A DNA stretch of 64,000 bases, taken from assembly GCF_023168325.1 (NCBI RefSeq), contig NZ_AP025688.1, positions 1,550,001 through 1,614,000 of the forward strand, given 5' to 3'. Below the pieces are notes generated by a model, which saw only the letters and a program-made list of their open reading frames with translations, did not search any database and was not told where the DNA came from. This document shows, piece after piece, positions 47,229 through 59,336 of the stretch (position 1 is its first letter; every line of letters starts with the position of its first letter). The translations under genes were made by a program, and so were the position numbers. Source of the stretch: Tsukamurella sp. PLM1 (lineage in GTDB: Bacteria > Actinomycetota > Actinomycetes > Mycobacteriales > Mycobacteriaceae).

Positions 47229-47925
47229 TCGGCGGGGCGGGGTGGGGTTTCTGCTGCCGCTGCTGCAGGTGAGCGACTCCGCGCTGCCCACCGGCGCGTT
47301 CAGCCACTCGTTCGGGATGGAGAGCTACCTCGCGGACGGCACGATCGACGGCGAGGAATCGTTCGCCGGGTGGCTGCGCGCGTACCTGGATCGCCAGCTC
47401 ACGTACACGGACGCGCTGGCGATCCGGCTCGAGTACGAGGCGCTCGACCGCGGTGACCTGCAGGCGGTCTGGCGGCTGGACCGGCTGGTGGCCGCGCTGA
47501 CCCTGCCCGCGCAGGTCCGCACGGCCACGCAGACCATCGGCCGCCGCACCGCTGACATCGGCACCCTGGTGGCGCCCGAGTCGCACGTCGGCGACTACGT
47601 GGCCGAGCTCGAGGGCGGACGGTGCCACGGGCATCCGGCGATAGCCTTCGCCCTGCTCGCGCACGCCGTGGGCGCGCCGGTGCGGGCGGCGATCGAGGCG
47701 CACCTGTTCGCCGCCGTCTCATCGCTCACGCAGAACGCGGTGCGCGCCATCCCGATCGGGCAAACCGCGGGGCAGCGCGTGCAGCGCGCCATGCATCCGG
47801 TGGTGGCGGACGCCGTCGCGACCGCGATGACCCTGACCGAGGCGGACCTGGGTGCGGTGTCGCCGGGGCTGGAGATCGCCCAGATGCGGCACCAGCGTCA
47901 GCGTGCCCGCATGTTCATGAGTTGA
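47221..47925 (+). CDS. ureF: Urease accessory protein UreF
   Basis: UreF works with UreD/H and UreG as the GTPase-regulating part of the urease activation complex. The 234-residue sequence has [24 protein letters not shown] near the N-terminus, [15 protein letters not shown] in the middle, and the C-terminal [13 protein letters not shown] with [13 protein letters not shown]. It starts with GTG 47221 inside an inverted repeat. The ureG start lies 11 nt after its stop, with a strong GAGGAGG between. No frameshift. Confidence 0.93.
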   Translation: MFNRRGGVGFLLPLLQVSDSALPTGAFSHSFGMESYLADGTIDGEESFAGWLRAYLDRQLTYTDALAIRLEYEALDRGDLQAVWRLDRLVAALTLPAQVRTATQTIGRRTADIGTLVAPESHVGDYVAELEGGRCHGHPAIAFALLAHAVGAPVRAAIEAHLFAAVSSLTQNAVRAIPIGQTAGQRVQRAMHPVVADAVATAMTLTEADLGAVSPGLEIAQMRHQRQRARMFMS

Positions 47926-47936
47926 GGAGGATTTCG

Positions 47937-48547
47937 ATGACGACGATTCGGATCGGAGTGGGCGGGCCGTGGGGGCCGGCAAGACACAGCTGGTCGAGCG
48001 CATCACCCGGCACCTCGCCGACGAGGTGTCGATGGCCGCGATCACCAACGACATCTACACCACGGAGGATGCGAAGATCCTCGCGCGCAACGGGATCCTG
48101 CCCGGCGACCGGATCATCGGTGTCGAGACCGGCGGCTGCCCGCACACCGCCATCCGCGAGGACACCTCCATGAACGAGGCCGCCGTCGCGAAACTCGTGG
48201 CGCTGCACCCGGACCTGCAGATCGTGTTCATCGAGAGCGGCGGCGACAACCTCTCGGCCACGTTCAGCCCCGAGCTGGTGGACTTCTCGATCTACCTGAT
48301 CGATGTGGCGCAGGGCGAGGAGATCCCGCGCAAGGCCGGACAGGGCATGATCAAGTCGGACCTGTTCGTGATCAACAAGATCGACCTCGCGCCGTACGTC
48401 GGCGCGGACCTGTCCGTGATGGCCGCCGACTCGAAGGTTTTCCGCGGCGAGAAGCCGTTCTGCATGACGAATCTCAAGACCGACGAGGGCCTCGACGGCG
48501 TGCTGCACTGGATCCGCCACGACGTGCTGATGCTCGACCTCGCGTGA
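47937..48547 (+). CDS. ureG: Urease accessory GTPase UreG, one frameshift
   Basis: UreG is the SIMIBI-class GTPase that powers nickel insertion. After [11 protein letters not shown] the P-loop continues as [10 protein letters not shown] once a missing G near 47970 (GGGCCG then TGGGGGCC) is restored. Further motifs are [10 protein letters not shown], the metal-binding CPH in [22 protein letters not shown] and the NKxD motif [12 protein letters not shown]. Restored length is 203 residues. The start has GAGGAGG 6 nt upstream, and the stop overlaps ureD (GTGA). Confidence 0.94.
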
Positions 48548-49364
48548 CCGGCTACACCGGCGAGCTCGCGCTGACGTTCGCGCCGCGGGAGGGCGCACCG
48601 TCGCCGTGGCGCAGCGGCACGCGGGCACCCTGCAGACCCTGCGGCCCGTGTACCTCGACGATTCCGGGCAGGTCACCTACCACGTCGTGAATCCGGGGGG
48701 CGGGTGCCTGCGCGGGGATTCGTACGCGATCGACCTCGAGCTGCTGGCCGGGGCGCACGCGTTGGTGACCACGCAGTCGGCCACCAAGGTGTATCGGACG
48801 CCGGACTCCGCTGCGTCGCAGCACATGCGGATCGTGCTCGGGCCGGACAGCGTCCTCGAGTACGTGCCCGACGCGCTGGTCATATACCGCGAGGCCACGT
48901 ACCGGCAGACGTGCACGGTGCGGATGGCGGCGTCCGCCTCCCTGGTGCTGGCCGAGATCGTCACGCCGGGTTGGTCGCCCGACGGTGCGCTGTTCCGGTA
49001 CGACGAGCTGCGAATGCGCACCGAGATCGTGCGCGACGGTGCTCTGCTCGCCGTGGACAACGTGCTGATCACGCCCGGCTCGGCCGATCCTTCCGGGATC
49101 GGATTCCTCGACGGCCGCACCCATTTCGGGTCGCTGACCGCGGTCGACGCGCGGGTCGACGGTGCCCTCCTCGACGACCTGCACGAGGTCACCGTCGGAC
49201 ACCCGACGGTGCGGAGCGGCCTGACCCGCCTCAACGGCCCGGGCTTCGTTCTGCGCTGCCTCGGAGATGACACCACCGAGCTGACCGCCCTGTTCGACGC
49301 CGTGATCGCCCTGCTGCGTTCGCGATGGACCGGACAGGCACCCCTGAACCTGCGAAAGTACTGA
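48544..49364 (+). CDS. ureD: Urease accessory protein UreD (UreH), one frameshift
   Basis: UreD is the scaffold that binds the urease apoenzyme and receives nickel through the UreFG complex. It starts with GTG 48544, [19 protein letters not shown] is missing near 48594 (GAGGGC then GCACCG), after which the frame continues [75 protein letters not shown] and [16 protein letters not shown]. Restored length is 273 residues. Last gene of the urease operon. Confidence 0.92.
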
Positions 49365-49365
49365 C

Positions 49366-49941
49366 ATGAGCGTGATCGAGGTACGACCGGCCGACGTGTT
49401 CGAGGACGTGGCTGCAGTGCTCGGGCCCAAGAAGCAGACGTCCAGCAACTGCTTCTGCCTCAGCTACCGGATCGGCTCGAAGGAGAATCAGGCGCTGCGC
49501 GGTCCGGCACGATTCGAGCGGGTGCGCGGGCTGTGCGCGGAGGACCCGCCGCCCGGCGTTCTGGCCTACGACGGTGCCGAGCCCGTCGGCTGGGCGGCGA
49601 TCCACCCGCGCGCGGACACGAGTTTCGCGACCAACCGCCGGATCCCGCACGTCGAGGTCCATGAGGATCCGTGGTCCCTGTGGTGCGTGCGGGTGCGGCC
49701 CGGGCATCGGAAGCAGGGGATCAGTCACGCTCTCGTGGCCGGCGCCCTCGACTTCGCGCGGGCCCACGGCGCCTCCGTGGTGGAGGCCTATCCCGTGGAC
49801 AACCAGGGCGCGAAAGTCGACCTGACCATGGCGTACGTCGGAACCCGCGCACTGTTCGAGCGCGCGGGCTTCGAGTACGTCATGGACACCACGTCGGTGC
49901 TCAACGGTTTCACGCGCGTGCTGATGCGCCACCGGGTGTGA
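49366..49941 (+). CDS. GNAT-family N-acetyltransferase
   Basis: A 191-residue GCN5-related acetyltransferase. The acetyl-CoA binding segment is VRPGHRKQGISHALVAGALDFARAHGA (motif A, RxxGxxxA-like), preceded by WSLWCVRV and followed by FERAGFEYVMDT. An N-terminal segment with SSNCFCLSYR is common in GNAT proteins of actinobacteria annotated only by fold. The substrate is unknown. It begins one base after the ureD stop and may be transcribed with urease, although no urease role is known for it. Confidence 0.85.
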   Translation: MSVIEVRPADVFEDVAAVLGPKKQTSSNCFCLSYRIGSKENQALRGPARFERVRGLCAEDPPPGVLAYDGAEPVGWAAIHPRADTSFATNRRIPHVEVHEDPWSLWCVRVRPGHRKQGISHALVAGALDFARAHGASVVEAYPVDNQGAKVDLTMAYVGTRALFERAGFEYVMDTTSVLNGFTRVLMRHRV

Positions 49942-49944
49942 ATC

Positions 49945-50963
49945 TCAGCGCCAGCCGAGCGCCGGTGCCACGTCCTGGACCAACGACTCCAGCAGCTTCG
50001 TGTTGTACTCGACGCCCAGCTGATTCGGCACCGTCACCAGCAGGGTGTCCGCCTCGGCGATCGCCTCGTCGTCGCGGAGCTGCTCCACTAGCTCGGCCGG
50101 TTCCGCGGCGTAGGTGCGGCCGAACACGGCCCGGAAGTCGTCGATGTTCCCGAACTGGTCGGAGCCCTTGCCCTCGTGGCCGAAGTAGGCGCGGCTCTCG
50201 TCGTCGATGAGCGGCATGATGCTGCGGCTCACCGAGACCCTCGGCTCGAAATCGTGACCGGCCCCGGCCCAGGCGTCACGGAACGTGCGGATCTGCTTCG
50301 CCTGCTGGACGTGGAACGGCTCGCCCGACTCGTCGGTCTTCAGGGTCGAGCTCATCAGGTTCATGCCGTGTTCCGCCGCCCACTCGGCTGTGGCGTCGGA
50401 GGCTGCGCCCCACCAGATGCGCTGCCGCAGCGTAGGGAGTGCGGCTCTATCCGAAGCAGCCCTGGGGGATTCGGGAACATCGGCCGCGGATTGGGCTGGG
50501 CGAAACCCGCGCCCTCAAGAACCTTGAGCGCGATCTCGGTGTGCCGGCGGCCCATGTCGGCGTCCGTCATTCCCTCCGGCGGCTCGTACCCGAAGTACTT
50601 GTAGCCCTCGATCACCTGCTCCGGCGAGCCCCGGCTCACGCCGAGCTGCAGCCGCTCGCCGGCGATGAGGTCGGCAGCGCCGGCGTTCTCGGCAAAGTAC
50701 AGGGGATTCTCGTAGCGCATGTCGATCACGCCCGTGCCGATCTCGATCCGTGACGTCTTCGCGCCGACCGCCGCGAGCAGCGGGAACGGCGAACCCAGCT
50801 GGCGGGCGAAGTGGTGCACGCGGAAGTACGCGCCGTCGGCACCCACCTCCTCGGCCGCCACCGCGAGGTCGATCGACTGGTGCAGGACATCGGCCGCGGT
50901 CCGCGTTCGCGAGCCCGGCACGTCGGACCAGTGGCCGAAGGACAGGAAGCCGATCTTCTTCAT
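49945..50963 (-). CDS. LLM-class flavin-dependent oxidoreductase, one frameshift
   Basis: A luciferase-like flavin or F420-dependent oxidoreductase. It starts MKKIGFLSFGHWSDVPGSRT and has VHHFARQLGSPFPLLAAVGAKT, IEIGTGVIDMRYENPLYFAE, and AGERLQLGVSRGSPEQVIEGY. A base is missing near 50432; the rest continues with RIWWGAASDATAEWAAEHG and QAKQIRTFRDAW. Restored length is 339 residues. The ATG overlaps the inferred stop of the upstream ferredoxin-domain gene (ATGA), so it is the third gene of a cobalamin-riboswitch operon. Its substrate is unknown. Confidence 0.85.
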
Positions 50964-51696
50964 GCCCGGTGCAACTCTGGACCGCGGTCCGAATATTCCG
51001 CGGGCCGTCGGGCGTCCGACCGCAACCGCGGCGGCGACCGGCCGGCGAGACGGTGCCCTGCCACAGGTGCTCGTCGACCAGGCGCGGCACGTCGTCGACG
51101 GTGATCGACCCGTACCACGCATCGTCCGGCTGCACCGTGACCACCGGCGCGTGATTACACGGGAACTGGCAGCCGGTCACGGTCACCAGGACGTCGTCGT
51201 CGCCCAGGTCGCGGCGCCGCAGCTCGTCGGTCAGCGCGCGACTAACCTCCGCGCCGCCGCGGGCCGAACACCGCGGCCCACGACACACCAGCACCTGGTG
51301 CCGGTGCTGAGGCACCGCGTCCCACGCGATCGACTCGAGCGGCGACGCGTCGTCGGACATGACGGGACCGCCGGCCGCGATCGCGGCGGTGAGCAGCGAC
51401 GGCTCGGGAGCCGGGAGCAGGGCGGGGGACAGTCGCAGGGGCGGCGCACCGTCGTAGCCCCGGAGCCAGTGCGCCGCCACGCGGCGCAACCACGACCGCT
51501 TCGGCCCGGGTTCCGCCCAGCCCGTGCCGACGAGCAGCAGTTCGGGCGCGCCGGCGTCGGCGAGTGCGGTGAGGACATCGACCAACGCGGGGTCGTGGAC
51601 CTGCAGGAACGCGGCGTGCGCGCCCGCCCCGGCGGCGAGTGACTGCAGCTGATCCGGGTCGACGCCGGCGGACATGCCGACGAGCACCGTGGTCAC
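50960..51696 (-). CDS. CbiX-like chelatase/(2Fe-2S) ferredoxin-domain protein, probable frameshift near the end
   Basis: The N-terminal half (VTTVLVGMSAGVDPDQLQSL ... ELLLVGTGWAEP) resembles the sirohydrochlorin-chelatase (CbiX) fold without its usual catalytic His pair being obvious to me. The C-terminal half is a thioredoxin-like 2Fe-2S ferredoxin with LVCRGPRCSARGG and VTGCQFPCNHAPVV supplying four Cys. Such proteins occur with cobalamin genes in actinobacteria. The GTG start overlaps the stop of the substrate-binding protein gene. As read, the frame runs through into the next gene. One missing base near 51020-51060 would place a TGA at 50962-50960, overlapping the next ATG and giving 245 residues. 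Confidence 0.75.
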
Positions 51697-52667
51697 GGGA
51701 GCGCCCGGACGCCGTCGGCGAGGCGATGCGCACCGTCGAGCAGGCGGACGCCGGACGTGGTCTCCGAGAACGGGATCACGACGAACCGGTTCTCCCGGAC
51801 GGCGCGGAGCTGGCTCAGGGCGGGATCCTTGCGCGCCCGATCGATCCGCTCCTGCGCGGGATGGCCGACGGCATCGGCCACCACGATGACGTCCGGGTTC
51901 GTGCCGACCACGTTCTCCAGGGAGACCTCAGCCCAGTTGCCAGGCAGGTGTGCGAAGACGTTCACGCCGCCGACCGCTTCGATGAGGAGCTGCGGCGTCC
52001 CCCTGCCCGCGCCCACGTTCAGGCCGGACGGCGCGCCGTAGTCCCACCAGAAGATCCGGCTGCCGCGGGCGGCGCCCTGGAGTGTCGGCTCGGCCAGCTG
52101 CGCCTGCTGGTCGGCGATGAGCGCCCGCGCGGCGTCCTCGGTGCCGAACGCCCGACCGGCGGCGGTCAGCTCCTCCCAGATCAGGTCCCACGACGCGCGC
52201 TCGGGCTTCTTCGCGCAGCCGGACGGCGAGAGCAGCGACGCGACGCCCTGGCCGGCGAGCTTGGCGCGGTCGCCGAGGTTCTTGTCGGCGAACGCCGAGG
52301 TGTACGAGGCGTAGACGAGGTCAGGACGGGTGGCGAGCACCTTCTCCATGGTCGGGAACTTGGGGGCGAGCACCGGGATCGCGTTGTAGGCGGCGGCGAA
52401 GCGGGGTGCCACGGCGTCGTCGAGGTAGGCGGTGCCCACCATGCGGTCGGCGGCGCCGAGCGCGAGGGCGACTTCGGTCGCGCCCTGGTTCAGCGTCACG
52501 ATCCGCTGCGGTTCCGTGGGAATGGTGGTCGCGAAGTCGCAGGTGGTGACCGTGACGGGGAACTCGGGCCGCACGGACGGGCCGGGCTCGACGGCCGGTG
52601 CGGGCGAGCCGCAGCCGGCGAGGACGGTCGCCGCCGCGACCGGTAGGACTAGGGCGTGGGCCCGCAT
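51693..52667 (-). CDS. Putative cobalamin-type ABC transporter substrate-binding lipoprotein (BtuF-like)
   Basis: A 324-residue class III periplasmic-binding protein. The lipoprotein signal is VLPVAAATVLAGCGS with the lipidated Cys. The core has PQRIVTLNQGATEVALALGAADRMVGT, the TRPDLVYASYTSAF hinge and VGTNPDVIVVADAVGHP. The family covers cobalamin, haem and Fe-siderophore receptors. A cobalamin riboswitch directly upstream makes corrinoid uptake the most likely role. No BtuC/BtuD permease or ATPase genes lie next to it, which is odd. The stop overlaps the next gene (GTGA). Confidence 0.85.
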   Translation of the reverse strand: MRAHALVLPVAAATVLAGCGSPAPAVEPGPSVRPEFPVTVTTCDFATTIPTEPQRIVTLNQGATEVALALGAADRMVGTAYLDDAVAPRFAAAYNAIPVLAPKFPTMEKVLATRPDLVYASYTSAFADKNLGDRAKLAGQGVASLLSPSGCAKKPERASWDLIWEELTAAGRAFGTEDAARALIADQQAQLAEPTLQGAARGSRIFWWDYGAPSGLNVGAGRGTPQLLIEAVGGVNVFAHLPGNWAEVSLENVVGTNPDVIVVADAVGHPAQERIDRARKDPALSQLRAVRENRFVVIPFSETTSGVRLLDGAHRLADGVRALP

Positions 52668-52689
52668 GGTGGTACTCGTTTCGTCGGCA

Positions 52690-52825
52690 GCCCCGTGCGC
52701 GGGGCCGCGGTGGACAACCGCGAGCCGGCCGGTATCGGACTCGAGGCGGATCGCCGCCTCACACCGTTGCGCGCCAGTCCCGGATTCCCACCGGGTTCCC
52801 GTGTCCGACTCGGACGTGACGCTAT
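52690..52825 (-). ncRNA. Cobalamin riboswitch (AdoCbl-type leader)
   Basis: On the minus strand, upstream of the substrate-binding protein gene, the conserved core appears in order: CACGGGAACCCGGTG, then GGGAATCCGGGACTG, then GCGCAACGGTGTGA. These correspond to the GGGAA, GGTGxxAATCC and CCCGCxACTGT blocks of the B12 riboswitch. They are followed by a paired stem (GGCGGCG/CGCC-type) and a B12-box-like GAGTCCGATACCGGCCGG. Translation-level control is likely in this phylum. The exact ends are approximate. Confidence 0.88.
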
Positions 52826-52839
52826 CAGGCGTACCCGCA

Positions 52840-52916
52840 CAAACGTCGTCCCCAGCGGCGCGGACCCCGGATTCGTGCAGGTCGCCAGACCCCTGCGCCG
52901 CTGGGGGCGACGTTTG
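52840..52916. repeat. Long inverted repeat between the riboswitch operon and ftsY
   Basis: Arms CAAACGTCGTCCCCAGCGGC G (52840-52860) and 52896-52916 are complementary at 20 of 21 positions around a 35-nt loop. It lies between two divergent transcription units, so it is unlikely to be a simple terminator. The rest of 52668-53128 outside the riboswitch and this repeat holds no gene that I can see, only the promoter region of ftsY. Confidence 0.75.
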
Positions 52917-53128
52917 GGTGGGCACGGTCGGTAGACGCGCCCTCCGTCGTTCCTCGGAAGTCGGTCGGGCATGCCCCTGATGACCGTTGGGGCGTCCTTC
53001 GATGCAGAGCCGCCGTCGGTAGTGAGAGTGCCGGCCAGCGGCGGTTCTACGGGGCGAACACAACGGATCAGCGCGCACCGGGGAGTGTGATCCGCGTTGT
53101 GCGGGGTGGGGCTGACTACAGTCGAGGC

Positions 53129-54642
53129 GTGAGCACCTCCACCATCGCGATCCTGATCGCCGTCGCCGTCATCCTGGTCCTCCTCGTTGCGCTGGCCACG
53201 GGGTTCTACCTCAACAAGCGACGGAAGGTGTCGCTGAAGGACGAGACGCCCGAGCCGAAGAGCCTCGACAAGTCGGGCGGCTACAAGGCCGGCGGCGGCT
53301 TCACCTTCAGCGAGGGCGCGCGCGAGGCGGAGCCGGTGCCGCGCGGCCCGGAGGCGCCGAAGGCCCCCAAGACCCCCGAGCCGCCGAAGGCCGAAGGTGC
53401 GCCGCAGATCTCGTTGAAGGACCTCCAGGAGTCTCGCGAGCAGGAGCGGGCCGCGGCGGAGCAGGCGCAGGCCGACGCCCGCCTCGCCGAGGCGGAGGAG
53501 ATCGACCCGACGATCGCGAACGTCGAGCCGGAGGCTCCGACGGAGGTCGAGCTCATCGAGGACGGCGGCGTCGCGGATCCGGGCGCCGCGCCCGAGGCGC
53601 CCGAGGCGCCCGCCGCTTCGGCCGCACCCGAGGTCGCGCCTGCGGAGCCGGAGGCCGCGCCCGCTGAGCCCGAGGTGGCTGCCGCACCGAGGCACCGTCG
53701 GCGCCGGAACTGGACGAGATCGCCCCGACGGCCGGCCGCCTGGACCGGCTCAAGGGACGGCTGGCGCGTTCGCAGTCGACGGTCGGCGCGTCGCTGCTCG
53801 GGCTGCTGGGCGCGGGCGACCTGGACGAGGAGTCGTGGGAGGAGATCGAGGACACCCTGCTCCTCGCCGATCTCGGCACGCCCACGACGATGGCGGTGGT
53901 CGAGAAGCTGCGCGATCGGATCGCCACGCAGGGCGTCGCCAGCGCCGCCGAGGCGCGCGCGCTGCTGCGGCAGGTGCTGATCGAGGAACTGCACCCCGAG
54001 TACGACCGGAGCATCCGGGCGCTGCCGCACGCCGGCGCACCGTCGGTGCTGCTGGTGGTGGGCGTCAACGGCACGGGCAAGACCACCACCACGGGCAAGC
54101 TGGCGCGCGTGCTCGTAGCCGACGGCCGGCGCGTGCTGCTGGGCGCGGCCGACACGTTCCGCGCCGCCGCGGCGGACCAGCTGCAGACGTGGGGCGAGCG
54201 CGTGGGCGCGGGCATCGTGCGCGGCAAGGAGGGCGCAGACCCCGCCGCGGTCGCGTTCGACGCCGTCGCGAAGGGCACCGACGACGGTGTGGACGTGGTC
54301 ATGATCGATACCGCCGGCCGGCTGCACACCAAGACCGGGCTCATGGACGAGCTGGACAAGGTCAAGCGCGTCGTGGAGAAGAAGGCCAAGGTCGACGAGG
54401 TGCTGCTGGTCCTCGACGCGACGATCGGCCAGAACGGGCTGTCGCAGGCGAAGGTGTTCGCCGAGGTCGTCGACATCACAGGCGTCGTGCTCACCAAGCT
54501 GGACGGCACCGCCAAGGGCGGCATCGTGTACGCCGTGCAGCACGAGCTGGGCGTGCCGGTGAAGCTCGTGGGCCTGGGCGAGGGCGCCGACGATCTCGCG
54601 CCCTTCGAGCCCACCGCCTTCGTGGACGCGCTGCTCGGCTGA
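53129..54642 (+). CDS. ftsY: Signal recognition particle receptor FtsY, one frameshift
   Basis: FtsY is the SRP receptor GTPase at the membrane. It starts with GTG 53129, followed by a membrane-anchor helix (TIAILIAVAVILVLLVALATG, ~3-25), typical of actinobacterial FtsY, and a long acidic Pro/Ala/Glu-rich linker to about residue 190. The NG domain has GVNGTGKTTTTGKLARVL (P-loop), DTFRAAAADQLQTW, DTAGRLHTK and TKLDGTAKGG. A base is missing near 53689 (GCACCG then AGGCACCG) in the linker. Restored length is 504 residues. The gene is essential, so the shift is probably an error. Confidence 0.94.
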
Positions 54643-54646
54643 TCGT

Positions 54647-54668
54647 GCAGGCGGCGATCGCCGCCTGC
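54647..54668. terminator. Perfect 22-bp palindrome after ftsY
   Basis: GCAGGCGGCGATCGCCGCCTGC begins 4 nt after the ftsY stop. It is a perfect palindrome able to form an 11-bp (9 with a loop) GC-rich hairpin. No T-tract follows, as is common for actinobacterial terminators. Confidence 0.5.
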
Positions 54669-54680
54669 GACGCGACTGAA

Positions 54681-54890
54681 GATTTCGGCGGCCGATGTCG
54701 ATTGGCGGCGCAGCAAGACCGGCATCCGGTTCGTCCGGTTCCAGCTGACGACGGTGAGCCCTACGAAGGTCGTGTGGCACGGCGTGGACTCCGAGCTGAC
54801 CTTCGTCGAGGACCATCACGCAGCATCCCGCAGCTGGTCACGACCGGTGCAGGCCAGCCGATCCCGCGGTACACCGACCAGCAGTGAGCC
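54681..54890 (+). pseudogene. Possible coding remnant
   Basis: An open frame reads KISAADVDWRRSKTGIRFVR and KVVWHGVDSELTFVEDHH, then a second frame continues SIPQLVTTGAGQPIPRYTDQQ to a TGA at 54887. The composition looks protein-like and would join with one base change near 54825. No start codon or ribosome-binding site is clear. I do not recognise the product, and it is probably the remains of a C-terminal fragment. The adjoining 54891-55151 stretch has a diverged palindrome (about 54930-55000) and the amtB promoter region, with no gene. Confidence 0.35.
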
Positions 54891-55009
54891 GCGCCGGCTA
54901 CCGGAGCGCCACCTCGGGACAGGCGCATCTCACGATGTCGGGTTTGCGGGGTTAGCAAGTGCGAGCTGCACATCCGACCCGGCAGAACCCGAAACTCTGG
55001 GCGGCGCTG

Positions 55010-56872
<1,863 letters not shown>

Positions 56873-56877
56873 GCGCG

Positions 56878-59327
56878 ATGACGGGGTCGGACGGACCCGG
56901 CGGGCCGGGCGCGGCCACTGAGCTGGTGGCGGCCCGCGCCCGCCTGCTGGACCGGGCGGGCGGCGCCCACCGGATCGACCCGCTCACCCTGCGAGCGTCG
57001 CTCGCCGACCTCGCGGAGGTCTGGCTCGCGACCCACGGCGCCGCCGCCGGGATCGGCCCGGACAGTGGGCTGGCGCTCGTCGCCGTCGGTGGGCTCGGGC
57101 GGCGGGAGCTGCTGCCCTACAGCGACTTCGATCTGCTCCTCATACACGACCACGGCATCGCGCCCGAGCAGGTGACCTCGGCGGCGGAGCGCATCTGGTA
57201 CCCGCTGTGGGACGCCCACATCAAGCTCGACCACGCCGTGCGGACGGTGCCCGAGGCGATCCGCGTGGCCGCCTCGGACCTGACCGCCGCGCTCGGCCTC
57301 CTGGACGCCCGGCACATCGTGGGCGACGAGGAGATCACCAACCTGCTCATCAGCGGCGTGCGAAAGCAGTGGCGCGCCGATATCCGCACCCGCGTCGACG
57401 ACCTCGTCGATCAGGCCCGCGAGCGGTGGCGCCGCTCCGGCGAGATCGCGCACCGCGCCGAACCCGACCTCAAGAACGGGCGGGGCGGGATGCGGGACGT
57501 CCAACTCCTGCAGGCGCTCTCGCTCGCGCAGCTGACCGACGGGATACCGACACCGTCGGGCGCCCGCAACGGGGCGGCCGGCAACGACCTGGCCACGGCC
57601 TACGGGCGCCTGCTGGACGTGCGCACCGAGCTGCACCGGATCTCGGGCCGCGCCCGCGACTCCGTCCGCGCGCAGGAGGCCGACGAGATCGGCGCGGCGC
57701 TGCGCATCGGGGACCGATTCGACCTCGCCCGCACCATCAGCGACAGCGGGCGCACCGTGGCGTACGCCGTCGACGTGGGGATCCGCACCGCGCAGAACGC
57801 CCTACCGCGGCGCGGTATCTCGCGGCTGCGCCGTCCGCCGGTGCGGCGCCCGCTCGCCGAGGGCGTGGTCGAGCACGCCGGCGAGGTCACGCTGGCCCGG
57901 GACGCGCGCCCGGACCGCGACCAGGGGCTGACGGTGCGCGTCGCCGCCGCGGCCGCGGCGTCGGGGCTGCCGATGTCGGCGTCCACGCTGGCCCGGCTGG
58001 CCGACGTCGCGCCCGCCCCGCGCAGTCCCTGGCCGGCGGAGACCGTGGCCGACTTCCTCGCCCTGCTCGGCGCCGGGCGCGGCGCCGTCCCCGTCATCGA
58101 GGCGCTCGACCGCACCGGCCTGTGGGGGCGCCTTCTGCCCGAGTGGGGCGCGGTGCGCGACCTGCCACCGCGCGACGCCGTGCACACGTGGACCGTGGAC
58201 CGACACCTGGTCGAGACCGCCGCCTACGCCGCGAACCGCGCCACCGATGTCGCGCGCCCCGACCTCCTGGTGCTCGGCGCACTGCTGCACGACCTGGGCA
58301 AGGGCCGCGGCGGCGATCACAGCGCGATCGGCGCCGAACTCGCCGAGGCCGTCGCCGACCGGATGGGCCTGCACCCCGCCGACCGCGCGCTGCTCGCCGC
58401 GATGGTGCGCCACCACCTGCTGCTGCCCGCGGTTGCGACCAGGCGCGACCTGGACGATCCGGCGACCATCGAGGCGGTCGCCGACAAGCTCGGCCGCGAT
58501 CCCGTGCTGCTGGAGCTGCTGCACGCGCTTGCCGAGGCCGACTCGCTCGCGACCGGGCCGGGCGTCTGGGGCGACTGGAAGTCCAGGCTGATCGGCGAGC
58601 TGGTGCGCCGCACGGGCCGGGTGCTGGCGGGGGAGCCGGCGCCGGAACCGGCGCACGTGCCGGCCGATATCGCCGCCCTCGCGGCCGGTGGGGGAACGCA
58701 TGTGACCATCCGCCCGGCCGCCGCGCTCGGGCCGCACACCTTCACGGTCACCGTCGTCGGGCCGGACCGCAGGGGCGTGCTGGCCCGCATGGCGGCCGTG
58801 CTGGCGCTGGCCGGGCTGCGGGTGCAGAAGGCGACCGTCGCCGCGGTCGGGGAGTCCGCGGTGAACACCTTCGTCGTGGTCCCCGTCTTCGGCGATCCGC
58901 CCGACCCCTCCGTGGTCCGGCAACGGCTCCTGGCCGCGTTCGACGGCGCCGACGTCCTCGCCGAACTGCGCAGCCGCGAACGCGCGGCGTCGGGCACCGT
59001 CGACGGAACCGCCCCCGCGCCGCCGCTCCGGGCGGCCGCGCCGCCGCGGTTGCGCTGGTTCGACGGTGCGCCGGGCACCGTCGTGCTCGATGTCCGGGCC
59101 GGGGACACCCCGGGCCTGCTCGCACGCGTCGCCGGGGCACTCGACGACGCGGGGCTGGACGTGCGGTGGGCCAAGGTCGCGACGCTGGGCGCCACCGTCG
59201 ACGACGTCTTCTGCCTGTCCGTGCCGGGCGACGAGGCCGCGCTGCGGGCCCGCGCCGAGGCGGCGGTGATCGCGGTTCTGCCCGAGGCCGTGCCACCGGC
59301 GCCCCGGAGGGCGAGCCGACCCGATAG
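56878..59327 (+). CDS. glnD: PII nucleotidyltransferase/hydrolase GlnD, probable frameshift at the very end
   Basis: GlnD modifies and demodifies PII in response to nitrogen status. Domains in order: nucleotidyltransferase (GGLGRRELLPYSDFDLLL, ~65-85), a PII-UTase linker (EPDLKNGRGGMRDVQLLQAL), an HD hydrolase domain (ALLHDLGKGRGGDHS, MVRHHLLLP) and two C-terminal ACT domains (TVVGPDRRGVLARMAAVLAL and VLDVRAGDTPGLLARVAGAL). As written the frame runs past the ffh start. One missing C near 59297 (GGCGCCCC then GGAG) would end it at TAG 59327, giving 816 residues and a normal gap to ffh. Confidence 0.92.
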
Positions 59328-59336
59328 GCTGGGGCA

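Noticed and set aside
50515..51696. A 393-residue ferredoxin-domain protein overlapping the flavin oxidoreductase gene
   Set aside because: The overlap region codes in another frame for a conserved oxidoreductase. A single missing base would place a TGA at the ATG of that gene.
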